Origin: Vallitalea sp.
GTDB taxonomy: Bacteria > Bacillota > Clostridia > Lachnospirales > Vallitaleaceae
Direction of reading: 5' to 3'
Length of the DNA stretch: 64,000 bases
Assembly: GCA_025210235.1 (NCBI GenBank)
Contig: JAOASG010000002.1
Coordinates: forward strand, 1-64,000
A model generated the notes under the pieces. It did not search any database and was not told where the DNA came from. It was given only the letters and a program-made list of their open reading frames with translations. Shown here one piece after another: positions 55,562 to 63,695 of this stretch (positions are counted from its first letter, which is position 1; each line of letters begins with the position of its first letter). Position numbers and translations under genes: made by a program.

Positions 55562-56851
55562 TTAGTAAAGTTCCTCTTTAATAATTTGGTAATCTAACAA
55601 TTGTTCTGATTCCTCTTGTTTCCTCTTTGCTATTTTATCATAATTCCAGCTAAATAGTAATGCCAAGATACCAACCATTGAACAAACTATCCAAAATATC
55701 ATTACTCCACCCCAGCCAACTCTATCAACTATAGAACCTGTAATAAATGCTGCAAATCCTGCAGCTACATATGAACAAAAATCCAGAAAACCTGCTATAG
55801 TAGAAGCTTTGTTATACTTTGCAAAATTCATTGGTATTACCCCAAGTAACAACGTATTTGCACCAAACATCATGGCTGATGATAACCCTAAAAAAACTAA
55901 CGCAACCACAGTACTTATTGGTCCAAATTTTACAAAACCAAGTATCATACCCATTCCTATTGCAAATAAGATTACAGTCGTTAATTTTTCTTGGTTATTT
56001 AATTTTTTGTTTAAATAACCCGCTAACATCATACCAAAAAAATTCATAATTGGAATAAAAATAATAAATTGAGTTGTTTGTTTTATATCTAAATTCTGCG
56101 TTTCCATAAATAAACTAGGTGCCCATAGAGCTATACCATCTTTAATAATCCCTTGTACAAAACATGCTATTACGACAAACCATAGTTTTGATTCTACTAT
56201 TACTTGAAGCAACGTATATTCGCTTTCATTTTTCATATTATATTCCTTTAGTATGGTATTAGGTAATTTTAAATCTACTTCTTTTGGATGATTTCTGAAA
56301 AAAAGCAACCATACTATTGAGTAAATAAGTATACAGACCCCTGGTATCCAGAAGGCAAAATTCCATTTTGATCTAGCGATTATTGCTCCTGATAAGCCCC
56401 ATGCTAATAAATATCCTCCTACCATCGATGTAGATATACCTATGGCAATTTTACTTCTTTTTTCATAATCAAACCAATTAGCTAATGACTTTACCATTGG
56501 CCCCCATAATGTTGATTGAGCATAGGCATTAAATATCCATAATACAATCATTATAAAAAATGTATTACAAAACCCAAAGCAAATATTAACAATAGCTGTA
56601 ATAATTAATCCAAAAAATATGATTTTTCTGGTAGATACTCTATCCCCAATTTGTCCGTTGATTAATTGACCAAATCCATATACCCAAAAAAACAAACTAC
56701 CTATTAATCCTATTTGTCCCTTCGTCCATCCAAAAGCATCTTGTATCGCAGGCAAAGCAACTGATAGATTAACTCTTCCAAAATAAATACTCGCATATGC
56801 TACCCAACATAATAGAAAAATCCTTATCTGCCATTTGTTTATTCTTTTCAT
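55562..56851 (-). CDS. MFS transporter, organophosphate:Pi antiporter-like (GlpT/UhpT group)
   Basis: Twelve-helix MFS permease of 429 aa. The start KWQIRIFLLCWVAYASIYFGRVNLSVALPAI and the GQLINGQIGDRVSTRK loop are typical of the organophosphate:phosphate antiporter group, with the Arg in GRVNLS at the position that binds phosphate. It likely imports a phosphorylated sugar, glycerol phosphate or a phosphodiester. A DeoR regulator and a phosphodiesterase of the alkaline phosphatase superfamily are neighbours, supporting use of a phosphate ester. The upstream GAGAAAG is a modest ribosome site. Confidence 0.85.
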   Translation of the reverse strand: MKRINKWQIRIFLLCWVAYASIYFGRVNLSVALPAIQDAFGWTKGQIGLIGSLFFWVYGFGQLINGQIGDRVSTRKIIFFGLIITAIVNICFGFCNTFFIMIVLWIFNAYAQSTLWGPMVKSLANWFDYEKRSKIAIGISTSMVGGYLLAWGLSGAIIARSKWNFAFWIPGVCILIYSIVWLLFFRNHPKEVDLKLPNTILKEYNMKNESEYTLLQVIVESKLWFVVIACFVQGIIKDGIALWAPSLFMETQNLDIKQTTQFIIFIPIMNFFGMMLAGYLNKKLNNQEKLTTVILFAIGMGMILGFVKFGPISTVVALVFLGLSSAMMFGANTLLLGVIPMNFAKYNKASTIAGFLDFCSYVAAGFAAFITGSIVDRVGWGGVMIFWIVCSMVGILALLFSWNYDKIAKRKQEESEQLLDYQIIKEELY

Positions 56852-57048
56852 TTAACTTTCTCACTTTCAAATTATAGTTTATCATCATCAAACACCACAC
56901 AAACACTCGAATATACATATTCAAAGATGATTATATCACTTTTTTTATGTTTTTAGAATATATTTTTGTTATTTTGTGTATTTCAGTTGATTCATTAATT
57001 AATTTCCACTATTTATACATATTTCCACTAATAATAACACATTTATTG

Positions 57049-57077
57049 TTGTGTTTACAAATTCAATATGTTATACT
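57049..57077 (+). promoter_or_regulatory. Promoter of the phosphodiesterase gene
   Basis: TTGTGT (57049-57054), 17-base spacer, TATACT (57072-57077). The divergent region also holds two copies of ATTTCCACTA (57002-57011 and 57021-57030), 19 bp apart, that may bind a regulator. Confidence 0.5.
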
Positions 57078-57149
57078 TTTTATTAATTAAACTACCTTTA
57101 TTACACTTATAAAAAAATAAAAGCAAATTATTAATAGGAAGTGAAGCGT

Positions 57150-57968
57150 ATGAACCAAAAGTGCAAAAGAGTTTTTATTATTGGTTTGGATGGGGCAGGA
57201 AATACAGTAAAGGATGTAGACACACCAAATATTAACAAACTGTTAGCTAAAGGTACAGTTACTTATGAAGCTCAAACGGCAGTGCCCACAATTAGTGGGG
57301 AATGCTGGGGATCTATGTTACATGGTGTGCCTCCTGAAAAACATATGCTTACTAATGAAATAGTTAGTAAACAGACTTATCCAGAAGATTCATTATACCC
57401 ATCAATATTTAAACTTGCTAGACATGCTTGGCCGGAATGTGAGTTAGCAGGATTTAGCTGTTGGAGCCCAATTAATTCAGGAATTATAGAAGAATCTGCT
57501 AAATGCTATTTAAAATCTACAAGTGATGATAACTTAGCACCTATAATTGCTGAATATATATTAACTCATGATCCTAAATTATTATTTGTACAGTTTGATG
57601 AAATTGATGCATCGGGTCATAAATATGGGTATAGATCCCCTGAATATTATGATCAAATAAAAAAAACAGATAAGAATGTTGGAATTATTATTGATGCTAT
57701 TGAAAGAACTGATATGATGAAAGATAGCTTAATTATAATAAGTTCAGACCATGGAGGCGGAGGGGAAAGTATCACTAATCATGGAGCAGATCATCCACTA
57801 GACAAAACTATATTTTGGGGCTGTTCGGGACCTGGCATAAAATCAAAAACAGTAATAAAATCCGAAGTACATATTATGGATACAGCCCCAGTTGCAGCTT
57901 ATGCATTAGGATTAAAAACACCCAAAACATGGGAAGGCAAAGTACCTAATAATCTCTTTGTAGATTAG
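57150..57968 (+). CDS. Alkaline phosphatase-superfamily phosphodiesterase/pyrophosphatase
   Basis: Cytoplasmic metal-dependent hydrolase of 272 aa (type I phosphodiesterase/nucleotide pyrophosphatase fold). Motifs: Asp in GLDGAG, the nucleophile region AVPTISGECWGSML (Thr or Ser), QFDEIDASGHKYGY (DXXXH type), SSDHGGGG and HGADHP, giving both metal sites. It is smaller than NPP enzymes and lacks a signal peptide, so it works on imported substrate. Start is ATG 57150 (AGGA at ten bases); the GTG at 57141 lies too close to the site. Divergent from the transporter gene. Likely cleaves the imported phosphodiester; the exact substrate is unknown. Confidence 0.85.
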   Translation: MNQKCKRVFIIGLDGAGNTVKDVDTPNINKLLAKGTVTYEAQTAVPTISGECWGSMLHGVPPEKHMLTNEIVSKQTYPEDSLYPSIFKLARHAWPECELAGFSCWSPINSGIIEESAKCYLKSTSDDNLAPIIAEYILTHDPKLLFVQFDEIDASGHKYGYRSPEYYDQIKKTDKNVGIIIDAIERTDMMKDSLIIISSDHGGGGESITNHGADHPLDKTIFWGCSGPGIKSKTVIKSEVHIMDTAPVAAYALGLKTPKTWEGKVPNNLFVD

Positions 57969-57973
57969 ATAAT

Positions 57974-58005
57974 TATACCCCTTAAACGTCAATTTAAGGG
58001 GTATA
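57974..58005. terminator. Bidirectional terminator
   Basis: TATACCCCTTAAA/TTTAAGGGGTATA perfect 13-bp stem with a 6-base loop between the phosphodiesterase gene and the convergent SLH gene. Confidence 0.8.
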
Positions 58006-58019
58006 TGTAATTTAGTTAT

Positions 58020-59495
58020 TTAGTTTAAGATTTCTATCAAATTAATTTTTTCTATGTCCATCTCTATTATCTTAGTTACTCTTACTACATCACCAATTTT
58101 TATATCACCAACTCCTAAATCTTGTTCTGCATTCTTTATTATTGTACCTTCTTCAATTACAAATGTTTTTTCTGTATTTTCAATATTAATAGTTACAAAT
58201 TTTTCTGATATTGTCTCAGCTAACGATACAACTACACCTTCCTCTACTAGTACAGTAGGTTGTTTTACTTTTATAGTTATATTTATAACATTAATGTTAT
58301 CTCCTTCAGTAACTTCTGTTACTTTTACTATATCACCTATTTGAATATCACTTAATTGCAACTCAGTGTCTACATCCTCTTTATTAATAGTTGTATTTTC
58401 TACTATTACAAATGTTTTTTCTTGTTCTTCGTCATTGTTTGTAATTAGAATACTAATTTCATGTCCATCTATTTTTTCTACTATTTTACTCACTTTACCT
58501 TCATGAATCTGTTGTATTTTTTCAATCTTTTCTTTAATTAACTCAATATATACTACTTTATGATCAAAAAATTCAAGTTGTATTTCATCATTTTCACTAA
58601 TATCATTTAATGTAATTTCCTTGCCTTCTAAATCATATACTATTACATTTTCACTAAGTAAATATCTTTCTGTTTCATTATCTTTTTTAATTGTAATAAT
58701 TCCATTATTAATTTGTGAAAATTTACCCATTTCAACCTCATCTTCTTCAGTTTCTACTTTATTATCTAATCTTGAAAAAAGAATAGCCATCTCAGCTCTT
58801 GTTAAATTCTTCATTGGATTAAACAATTTATTATAACCTGACATTAACCCTAACTTATTAATATAATAAATATAGCCTTTATTCCCTTCTGGAATAGAAA
58901 AATCATCTTCGAAATCTACATTTTCATCATCTTTCTCATCTGCTTCATTACCTAATCCTAATGCTCTAATAATATACTTTGCAACAGCATATCTTTTTAC
59001 CGGTGCATTTGCATTAAAATCTTCTAGTTCATCTTCTGTAATTATTCCTTTTTCATAAGCTAAAGCAATATATCCAATACCCCAACCAGGTATTTCAATA
59101 TCATCATCATCAATAGCATCTGGCAAATCATCAATAGCCTTTGCTTCTTTTTCCCAACCCATTATTCTAATAATCATAGTTATAGCTTCTATGTTTTTAG
59201 TTGGTTTATTAGGTAAAAATTTACCTTTTCCATCACCAACTATATAATTTTTTACTCCCATACGTTCTATTGCTTTGTTTGCCCAATGTTCTCTTTCAAC
59301 ATCTTCGAATTTCTTAGTATACTTATAATCCCATTTTTTATACTTGTCTACAAATTCCTCGTATTTCTTACTCCAATTAGCTTTTTCCTTTCTGTATTTA
59401 TCGTAAGAATCTTTTTTTGCCATAGCAACATTTGAAAACACTAATGAAAATACTAACATCATTGCAACCAACTTAATTATTTTAAACTTTTTCAT
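58020..59495 (-). CDS. S-layer homology domain protein with three C-terminal repeats
   Basis: Exported protein of 491 aa with a signal peptide (VFSLVFSNVAMA). Residues about 65-245 are three SLH domains (FEDVEREHWANKAIERM, WGIGYIALAYEKGIIT, NKGYIYYINKLGLMSGYN). SLH domains anchor to pyruvylated secondary cell-wall polymers. The C-terminal part has three ~75-residue repeats of beta structure (endings like DIQIGDIVKVTEV and DIKIGDVVRVTKI), similar to DUF5666-type modules. It lies just after rsgI and has a candidate sigma-I-type promoter. It probably is a structural or adhesive surface protein controlled by SigI. AGGAGG precedes the ATG. Confidence 0.85.
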   Translation of the reverse strand: MKKFKIIKLVAMMLVFSLVFSNVAMAKKDSYDKYRKEKANWSKKYEEFVDKYKKWDYKYTKKFEDVEREHWANKAIERMGVKNYIVGDGKGKFLPNKPTKNIEAITMIIRIMGWEKEAKAIDDLPDAIDDDDIEIPGWGIGYIALAYEKGIITEDELEDFNANAPVKRYAVAKYIIRALGLGNEADEKDDENVDFEDDFSIPEGNKGYIYYINKLGLMSGYNKLFNPMKNLTRAEMAILFSRLDNKVETEEDEVEMGKFSQINNGIITIKKDNETERYLLSENVIVYDLEGKEITLNDISENDEIQLEFFDHKVVYIELIKEKIEKIQQIHEGKVSKIVEKIDGHEISILITNNDEEQEKTFVIVENTTINKEDVDTELQLSDIQIGDIVKVTEVTEGDNINVINITIKVKQPTVLVEEGVVVSLAETISEKFVTINIENTEKTFVIEEGTIIKNAEQDLGVGDIKIGDVVRVTKIIEMDIEKINLIEILN

Positions 59496-59544
59496 TTAAT
59501 AATACCTCCTATTTTTTTGATTTTTCATCTGGGTATTATATCTA

Positions 59545-59573
59545 TTCGTACATTTATTTTCCATTTTAGGGGT
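59545..59573 (-). promoter_or_regulatory. Candidate sigma-I promoter of the SLH gene
   Basis: Minus strand ACCCCTAAAA (59573-59564) and CGAA (59548-59545), with 19 bases between ACCCCT and CGAA. The CCCC-A-rich -35 and CGAA -10 elements match the sigma-I type as I remember it from Bacillus and cellulolytic clostridia. The -35 box overlaps the last bases of rsgI. The spacing should be checked against known sites. Confidence 0.5.
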
Positions 59574-59574
59574 A

Positions 59575-60831
59575 TTATTTAATTTTTTTATTTTTTTTAT
59601 TATTAAAGATTTCTTCTTTTTTATTATTGTGATTTTTTAGTTGTCTAATTATGTTTATAAAATCATTTTCTTTAACTTTTCTATCTCTTTCTATTTCCCT
59701 TTTTCTAACATCTTGTTTGTTTTTATCATCTTCATCTTCTTTATTAAGTTTTTTGTCTTCTTTATAATATTTTTTTTGCTTTTTAACATCTTTATACTCT
59801 CTTTTGTCTTTATAATCATCCTCTTTATCGTCTTCATGTTCATGTTCTTCTTTGTCATCTTTATCATATTTTTCGTCGTTGTAATCTCCATCTTCTATAT
59901 CGTCGTCTTCGTCTTCTTTGTCTTCCTCGTCGTAATCTCCTTTTTCTTTAACATAGTCTTGTTTAGCTTCATCTTCGTTTTTCCCGTTTTTTTTATTTAT
60001 TGATCCTTTTCTCTTTACTTTTTGATTTTCTTTTTGTTCTACTTCATCTTCATTTTCTTCATTATCTTCTTCTAGTTTTTTCCCTCTATTTTTTGGTTCT
60101 TTATTATTCTTATCTTTTAATTTTTTATTATTTTTATCCTTATCACTTTTATTTTCGTGAGTAGAATCTTCAACTATTTCAATAAGTTCATTTATAGTTT
60201 TTTCTTCAAGCTGTTTATCTTCATATGTAACATCGTTTTCTTTTATTTTATTAATCAACGTTGTTTTTCCTAAAGATAAATCATTGTTTTTTGCATTCTT
60301 ATATTCATCTGTGGTAACTTCTATAGAATAAATTTTTACATTATCTTCACTATTGTTTTTTATATTATTTAGAGTGTCTTCTCCTAATTTATTATAAGTA
60401 ATCAAGACATTAATTTCTTCATCTTCTTTTTGCGTAGTTTCATTAATTACCTCATTCATAATCAAATCTACCTTCTTATATTTATAATCAATAAGACTGT
60501 TTACAATAGATTTTCCATCTTCATTAATGCCATTCACTTCTAGAATTCTATTAAATCTGTTATAAATAATTTCTATACTTGGGTTACTATCCACATTAAT
60601 ATACCCATATGGTGTATAATATGCATATGTACTTACACCAAATCCACTAATCAAAATTACTAACACAATAATTGCAGCTATTCTACGCATATTTTTACTT
60701 ATTGAGTTATTAATATTTATCTCCATTCCAACATCAACATTATAACTTGAACCTGATATTTTTTTAAATTGTCCATCTTTTGTAATAACAATAATATAAT
60801 TAGGATTTTTTTCAATAACTACGCCCCGCAT
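59575..60831 (-). CDS. rsgI: RsgI-like anti-sigma-I factor with low-complexity ectodomain
   Basis: Membrane anti-sigma factor, 418 aa. Residues 1-~40 are the cytoplasmic RsgI N domain (MRGVVIEKNPNYIIVITKDG) that binds SigI. One transmembrane helix lies at about 50-70, followed by the conserved periplasmic piece YINVDSNPSIEIIYNRFN. The last ~190 residues are almost only Lys, Glu, Asp and Asn (a mixed-charge tract), without a carbohydrate-binding or enzyme domain as in cellulosomal RsgI proteins. It lies four bases after sigI and so is co-transcribed. It presumably senses a surface signal and releases SigI. The tail is encoded by simple GAA/AAA/GAT-rich DNA. Confidence 0.88.
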   Translation of the reverse strand: MRGVVIEKNPNYIIVITKDGQFKKISGSSYNVDVGMEININNSISKNMRRIAAIIVLVILISGFGVSTYAYYTPYGYINVDSNPSIEIIYNRFNRILEVNGINEDGKSIVNSLIDYKYKKVDLIMNEVINETTQKEDEEINVLITYNKLGEDTLNNIKNNSEDNVKIYSIEVTTDEYKNAKNNDLSLGKTTLINKIKENDVTYEDKQLEEKTINELIEIVEDSTHENKSDKDKNNKKLKDKNNKEPKNRGKKLEEDNEENEDEVEQKENQKVKRKGSINKKNGKNEDEAKQDYVKEKGDYDEEDKEDEDDDIEDGDYNDEKYDKDDKEEHEHEDDKEDDYKDKREYKDVKKQKKYYKEDKKLNKEDEDDKNKQDVRKREIERDRKVKENDFINIIRQLKNHNNKKEEIFNNKKNKKIK

Positions 60832-60835
60832 ATTT

Positions 60836-61534
60836 TCACCTCACTGATATATATTCTTCTAAAAACGGATAATCACCCATTTTAATAATAAGAAGTGCTA
60901 TTATATATATTCGACCACGTTCAACTTTTTTTCGGTGTACTTTCATTTTATTTACTATTTCTTGAACTGGTAAACGCTTATTTTTTTTAATATAAGTCAA
61001 CAAATCTATATTTAAGAAAATATTATTAGCAATTTCTTTGTACAACTTTCTGGTTTTTTTATGTTTTGGAGAAGAATTAACAAGTTTGTCAAAGTCAAGC
61101 CCCCACTCTAATAATTCTCTTTTAAAATCCTTAATTTCTAATTGCCTTAATTTATTTTCATTTTCAATTTTATATAAATCTATGCTTTTTTTATCATATA
61201 ACTCAATTACTTTATCTTTGTCTTCCTTATCGGTTATAATATTTTTATTATTATTCTGTTTCGTTCTAAGATAATCAATTAACCTTCTATGTACTACTAT
61301 CTTCGCAAACGATAAAAAACTACCTTTATTTTTATCATAATTATCAATTGCCTCATTAAATGCAATTAATCCAATTGAAAGTTCTTCATCAATACCGTAT
61401 TCTACATAACGACCTATCTTTTTTTGTATTGTCGATGCAACAAATGGTTTATATTTCTCTATAAGTTCATTTCTAATATGTATATTTTCTTTCGCTATTA
61501 TAATACTTTCATCTAAGGACTTGTCCTTTTCCAA
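60836..61534 (-). CDS. sigI: RNA polymerase sigma factor SigI
   Basis: Sigma-70 family factor of the SigI group, 232 aa. Region 2 is visible as ELIEKYKPFVASTIQKKIG ... IDEELSIGLIAFNEAIDNYD and FLSFAKIVVHRRLIDYLR. The C-terminal SigI-specific domain holds a helix-turn-helix-like stretch (IVNKMKVHRKKVERGR). The best start is a TTG at 61534 (AGGAGG eight bases upstream); a GTG at 61543 overlaps the site. SigI factors in Firmicutes respond to heat (Bacillus) or extracellular polysaccharide (clostridia). Here its operon partner RsgI has a charged ectodomain. A family B repeat lies in its promoter region. Confidence 0.9.
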   Translation of the reverse strand: MEKDKSLDESIIIAKENIHIRNELIEKYKPFVASTIQKKIGRYVEYGIDEELSIGLIAFNEAIDNYDKNKGSFLSFAKIVVHRRLIDYLRTKQNNNKNIITDKEDKDKVIELYDKKSIDLYKIENENKLRQLEIKDFKRELLEWGLDFDKLVNSSPKHKKTRKLYKEIANNIFLNIDLLTYIKKNKRLPVQEIVNKMKVHRKKVERGRIYIIALLIIKMGDYPFLEEYISVR

Positions 61535-61923
61535 TCTTGTCACCTCCTGTCTATTCTATTTTATTATAAGTAATTGCAAAACTACATTCAGTTGATTCTT
61601 TAATACAATACGTTGTTTTCCCGCTTCTAATAAGAACTACATATTGTGTATAAAGAATTTTTATCCTAGTTTTGCAATTACCTAATGTCTTTACTTTATA
61701 GTATAGGATTATACTCGTTCAAACAATTGGTAATTTTATCCTATAGTTATCTATCCTTACATTTCTTAAACTCAATAATCAATTTATAATCATACCATTT
61801 TTGCAAATTATTTATATGTTTTGTTTGTATTTGTTTAAACATTTTTAAATATCGTTTGCGTTTTATAGTTATCCATGCTAAAATAATAGCAACACATAAA
61901 TAATACGATGAGGTGCTTGAAAA
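61535..61923. other. Intergenic region between sigI and the DUF2087 gene
   Basis: About 390 bases. Contains the full family B repeat (61567-61684). The part 61690-61923 must hold promoters for both divergent genes; a TATACT is seen on the minus strand near 61706, but the -35 box is unclear. Confidence 0.5.
61567..61684. repeat. Full-length family B element with terminal inverted repeats
   Basis: 118 bases with 18-bp terminal inverted repeats TAAGTAATTGCAAAACTA (61567-61584) and TAGTTTTGCAATTACCTA (61667-61684), one mismatch. The interior is also partly palindromic (GATTCTTTAATACAATACG against ATATTGTGTATAAAGAATT). It has no coding capacity and no clear target-site duplication, so it resembles a miniature inverted-repeat element or a long hairpin RNA. 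Other copies or ends lie at 14788, 42819, 44506, 46879 and 52761. Confidence 0.7.
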
Positions 61924-62673
61924 ATGGCAAATAATGATTTGTTTTGGAATACAGATAGTAAAGATTTAAAAAAAGGTTATATTTATGATTCAAAAACCCA
62001 AGAATACATTTGTATACTTTGTGGCCATAAACTTGAAAAAGGAGTTATCCACAACTACAAAAACCAACTATTAACTTCAGAAAAAAAAATGCAATATCAT
62101 ATTGATGAAGAGCATGGCGGAGTATTTAACTTTTTAATCAATCTTAATAAAAAATATACTGGTCTAACAGATAATCAAAAAGAAGTACTTGAATGTTTTT
62201 ATAATAATATGAGCGACAAAGAGATTGCAAAAGAGCTTCGCATATCCGATTCAACGATAAGAAATTATAGATTCAAACTACGAGAAAAAGAAAAGCAAGC
62301 AATAATTTTTAATATTCTAATGGAATTAGTGAGTAGTAATAATCAAGAATCATCAAAATTAGTAGAACCTCACAAAACAGCGACTATGATTGATGAAAGA
62401 TATTCAATTACAACAGATGAAAGAAAAAAAATACTACAAACATACTTTACGGAAGAAGGTAAGTTAAAAACCCTTCCTGCAAAAGAAAAAAGGAAAATCA
62501 TTGTTTTAAGAGAAATTATAAGTAATTTTAAAACTAATACTAAATACACAGAAGTAGAAATTAATAGAATCCTAGAACGAATATATGATGACCATGTTCT
62601 TTTACGAAGATACCTTATAGAATATGGATTCTTAGATAGATATAATGATTGTAGTTACTATTGGGTAAAATAG
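61924..62673 (+). CDS. DUF2087-type transcriptional regulator with zinc-finger-like N-terminus
   Basis: Regulator of 249 aa. N-terminal CILCGHKLEKG with downstream HID..H (near 58-64) looks like a C2H2-type zinc knuckle. A LuxR-type helix-turn-helix follows (LTDNQKEVLECFYNNMSDKEIAKELRISDSTIRNYRFKL, about 81-118). The C-terminal ~85 residues are a DUF2087 domain (KLKTLPAKEKRKIIVLREII ... DRYNDCSYYWVK). Such proteins are transcription regulators in Firmicutes; ligand and targets unknown. Ribosome site is GAGGTG. Followed after ~70 bases by a Crp/Fnr-type gene. Confidence 0.85.
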   Translation: MANNDLFWNTDSKDLKKGYIYDSKTQEYICILCGHKLEKGVIHNYKNQLLTSEKKMQYHIDEEHGGVFNFLINLNKKYTGLTDNQKEVLECFYNNMSDKEIAKELRISDSTIRNYRFKLREKEKQAIIFNILMELVSSNNQESSKLVEPHKTATMIDERYSITTDERKKILQTYFTEEGKLKTLPAKEKRKIIVLREIISNFKTNTKYTEVEINRILERIYDDHVLLRRYLIEYGFLDRYNDCSYYWVK

Positions 62674-62744
62674 TATTGTAAGCCACATAAAATAATTATA
62701 TAACACTTAAATACCAATAAATTAAAAAAGAGGGAGAATAGATA

Positions 62745-63413
62745 ATGCCAACCAAGATATTACAAAAATGTGTGCTTTTTAAATCGTTGTCCGAAAGTGC
62801 TATAGAATCTATTTTAGAAAATACTTCTTATCAAGTAGTTGATTATACAAAAGATCAGATGCTATATACAGAAGGTGAAGAATGTACTAAAATCGGTATA
62901 GTAATAGATGGTATTTTAGAAATAAGAAAAATATATCCTTTAGGAAAAACTGTAGTAGTTACAAGATTAAAAGAAAGTGATATCTTTGGTGAAGTTATCC
63001 TATTTTCTAATATGAAAAATTATCCCTCTACATTAGTATCTTGTTCTAGTTTAAAAGTTTTTTATGTATCAAAAAAAGAAATGATAAACATTATGGAACA
63101 TCACCCAACTATTATGAATAATCTACTAAATATATTATCAAGTAAAATACTAACACTAAATAAAAAACTTAGAAATCTCTCTTATGAAAACTTACGTCAA
63201 AAAATATCAGATTTTATTTTAACTGAATATAAAAAGCAGAAAAGTTCTTATATAGAACTAAGTATTTCTAGAAAGGAAATGGCTGAAACATTAGGTGTCA
63301 CTAGGCCTTCCCTTTCAAGAGAGCTTGCTACAATGAAAGAAGATGGCATTATTGATTACCATAAAAATACTCTAAAAATAAAAGATCTTAAAAAGCTTGA
63401 AGATTTTTTATAG
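62745..63413 (+). CDS. Crp/Fnr-family transcriptional regulator, HcpR candidate
   Basis: Regulator of 222 aa. The N-terminal cyclic nucleotide-binding-like domain (about 1-125; ILQKCVLFKSLSESAIESIL, IVIDGILEIRK, DIFGEVILF) lacks the Arg-Ser of true cAMP sites and has no Fnr cysteine cluster. The C-terminal winged helix is SISRKEMAETLGVTRPSLSRELATMKEDGIIDY. HcpR-type members in anaerobes sense nitric oxide through heme and activate hcp. The hcp gene in this window has a GTAAC-N4-GTTAC palindrome at the activator position, which makes this protein a candidate; the two genes are 29 kb apart. GGGAGA precedes the ATG. Assignment as HcpR is inference. Confidence 0.85.
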   Translation: MPTKILQKCVLFKSLSESAIESILENTSYQVVDYTKDQMLYTEGEECTKIGIVIDGILEIRKIYPLGKTVVVTRLKESDIFGEVILFSNMKNYPSTLVSCSSLKVFYVSKKEMINIMEHHPTIMNNLLNILSSKILTLNKKLRNLSYENLRQKISDFILTEYKKQKSSYIELSISRKEMAETLGVTRPSLSRELATMKEDGIIDYHKNTLKIKDLKKLEDFL

Positions 63414-63433
63414 ATATAAAAAAATACAAAAAT

Positions 63434-63459
63434 AAAGACAGCTACCGAACGCTGTCTTT
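63434..63459 (+). terminator. Terminator of the Crp/Fnr-type gene
   Basis: AAAGACAGC/GCTGTCTTT stem with an 8-base loop, and TTTT at its end, 20 bases after the stop. Confidence 0.8.
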
Positions 63460-63695
63460 TAAGGAGAAGGTATTTAAAAAATAAATTTTTGGGGGGTTTA
63501 TAGGTTTTTATGGGGTTTTCTTACTCTTATAATTATACATGATTTTTCAAATAATGCTGAACAAACATTTACTTTTTTTACGTTTTTTTTTGTGTATAAT
63601 TTACCGCATTATTTCATTACCATTACTTTCTCTAGCCATTTATACCAATTTTCCAACAAAGCAAACGTTTTTATTTGAACAAACATCATTTTTCA

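Noticed and set aside
59641..60003. 120-codon Phe/Ile/Val-rich frame on the plus strand
   Set aside because: It is the complement of the Lys/Glu/Asp repeat of rsgI; the 'membrane protein' look is a by-product of GAA/AAA/GAT DNA.
63491..63517. G-rich stretch with several GGGG runs, possible G-quadruplex
   Set aside because: Only two real runs of four or more G, too few for a confident four-run motif.
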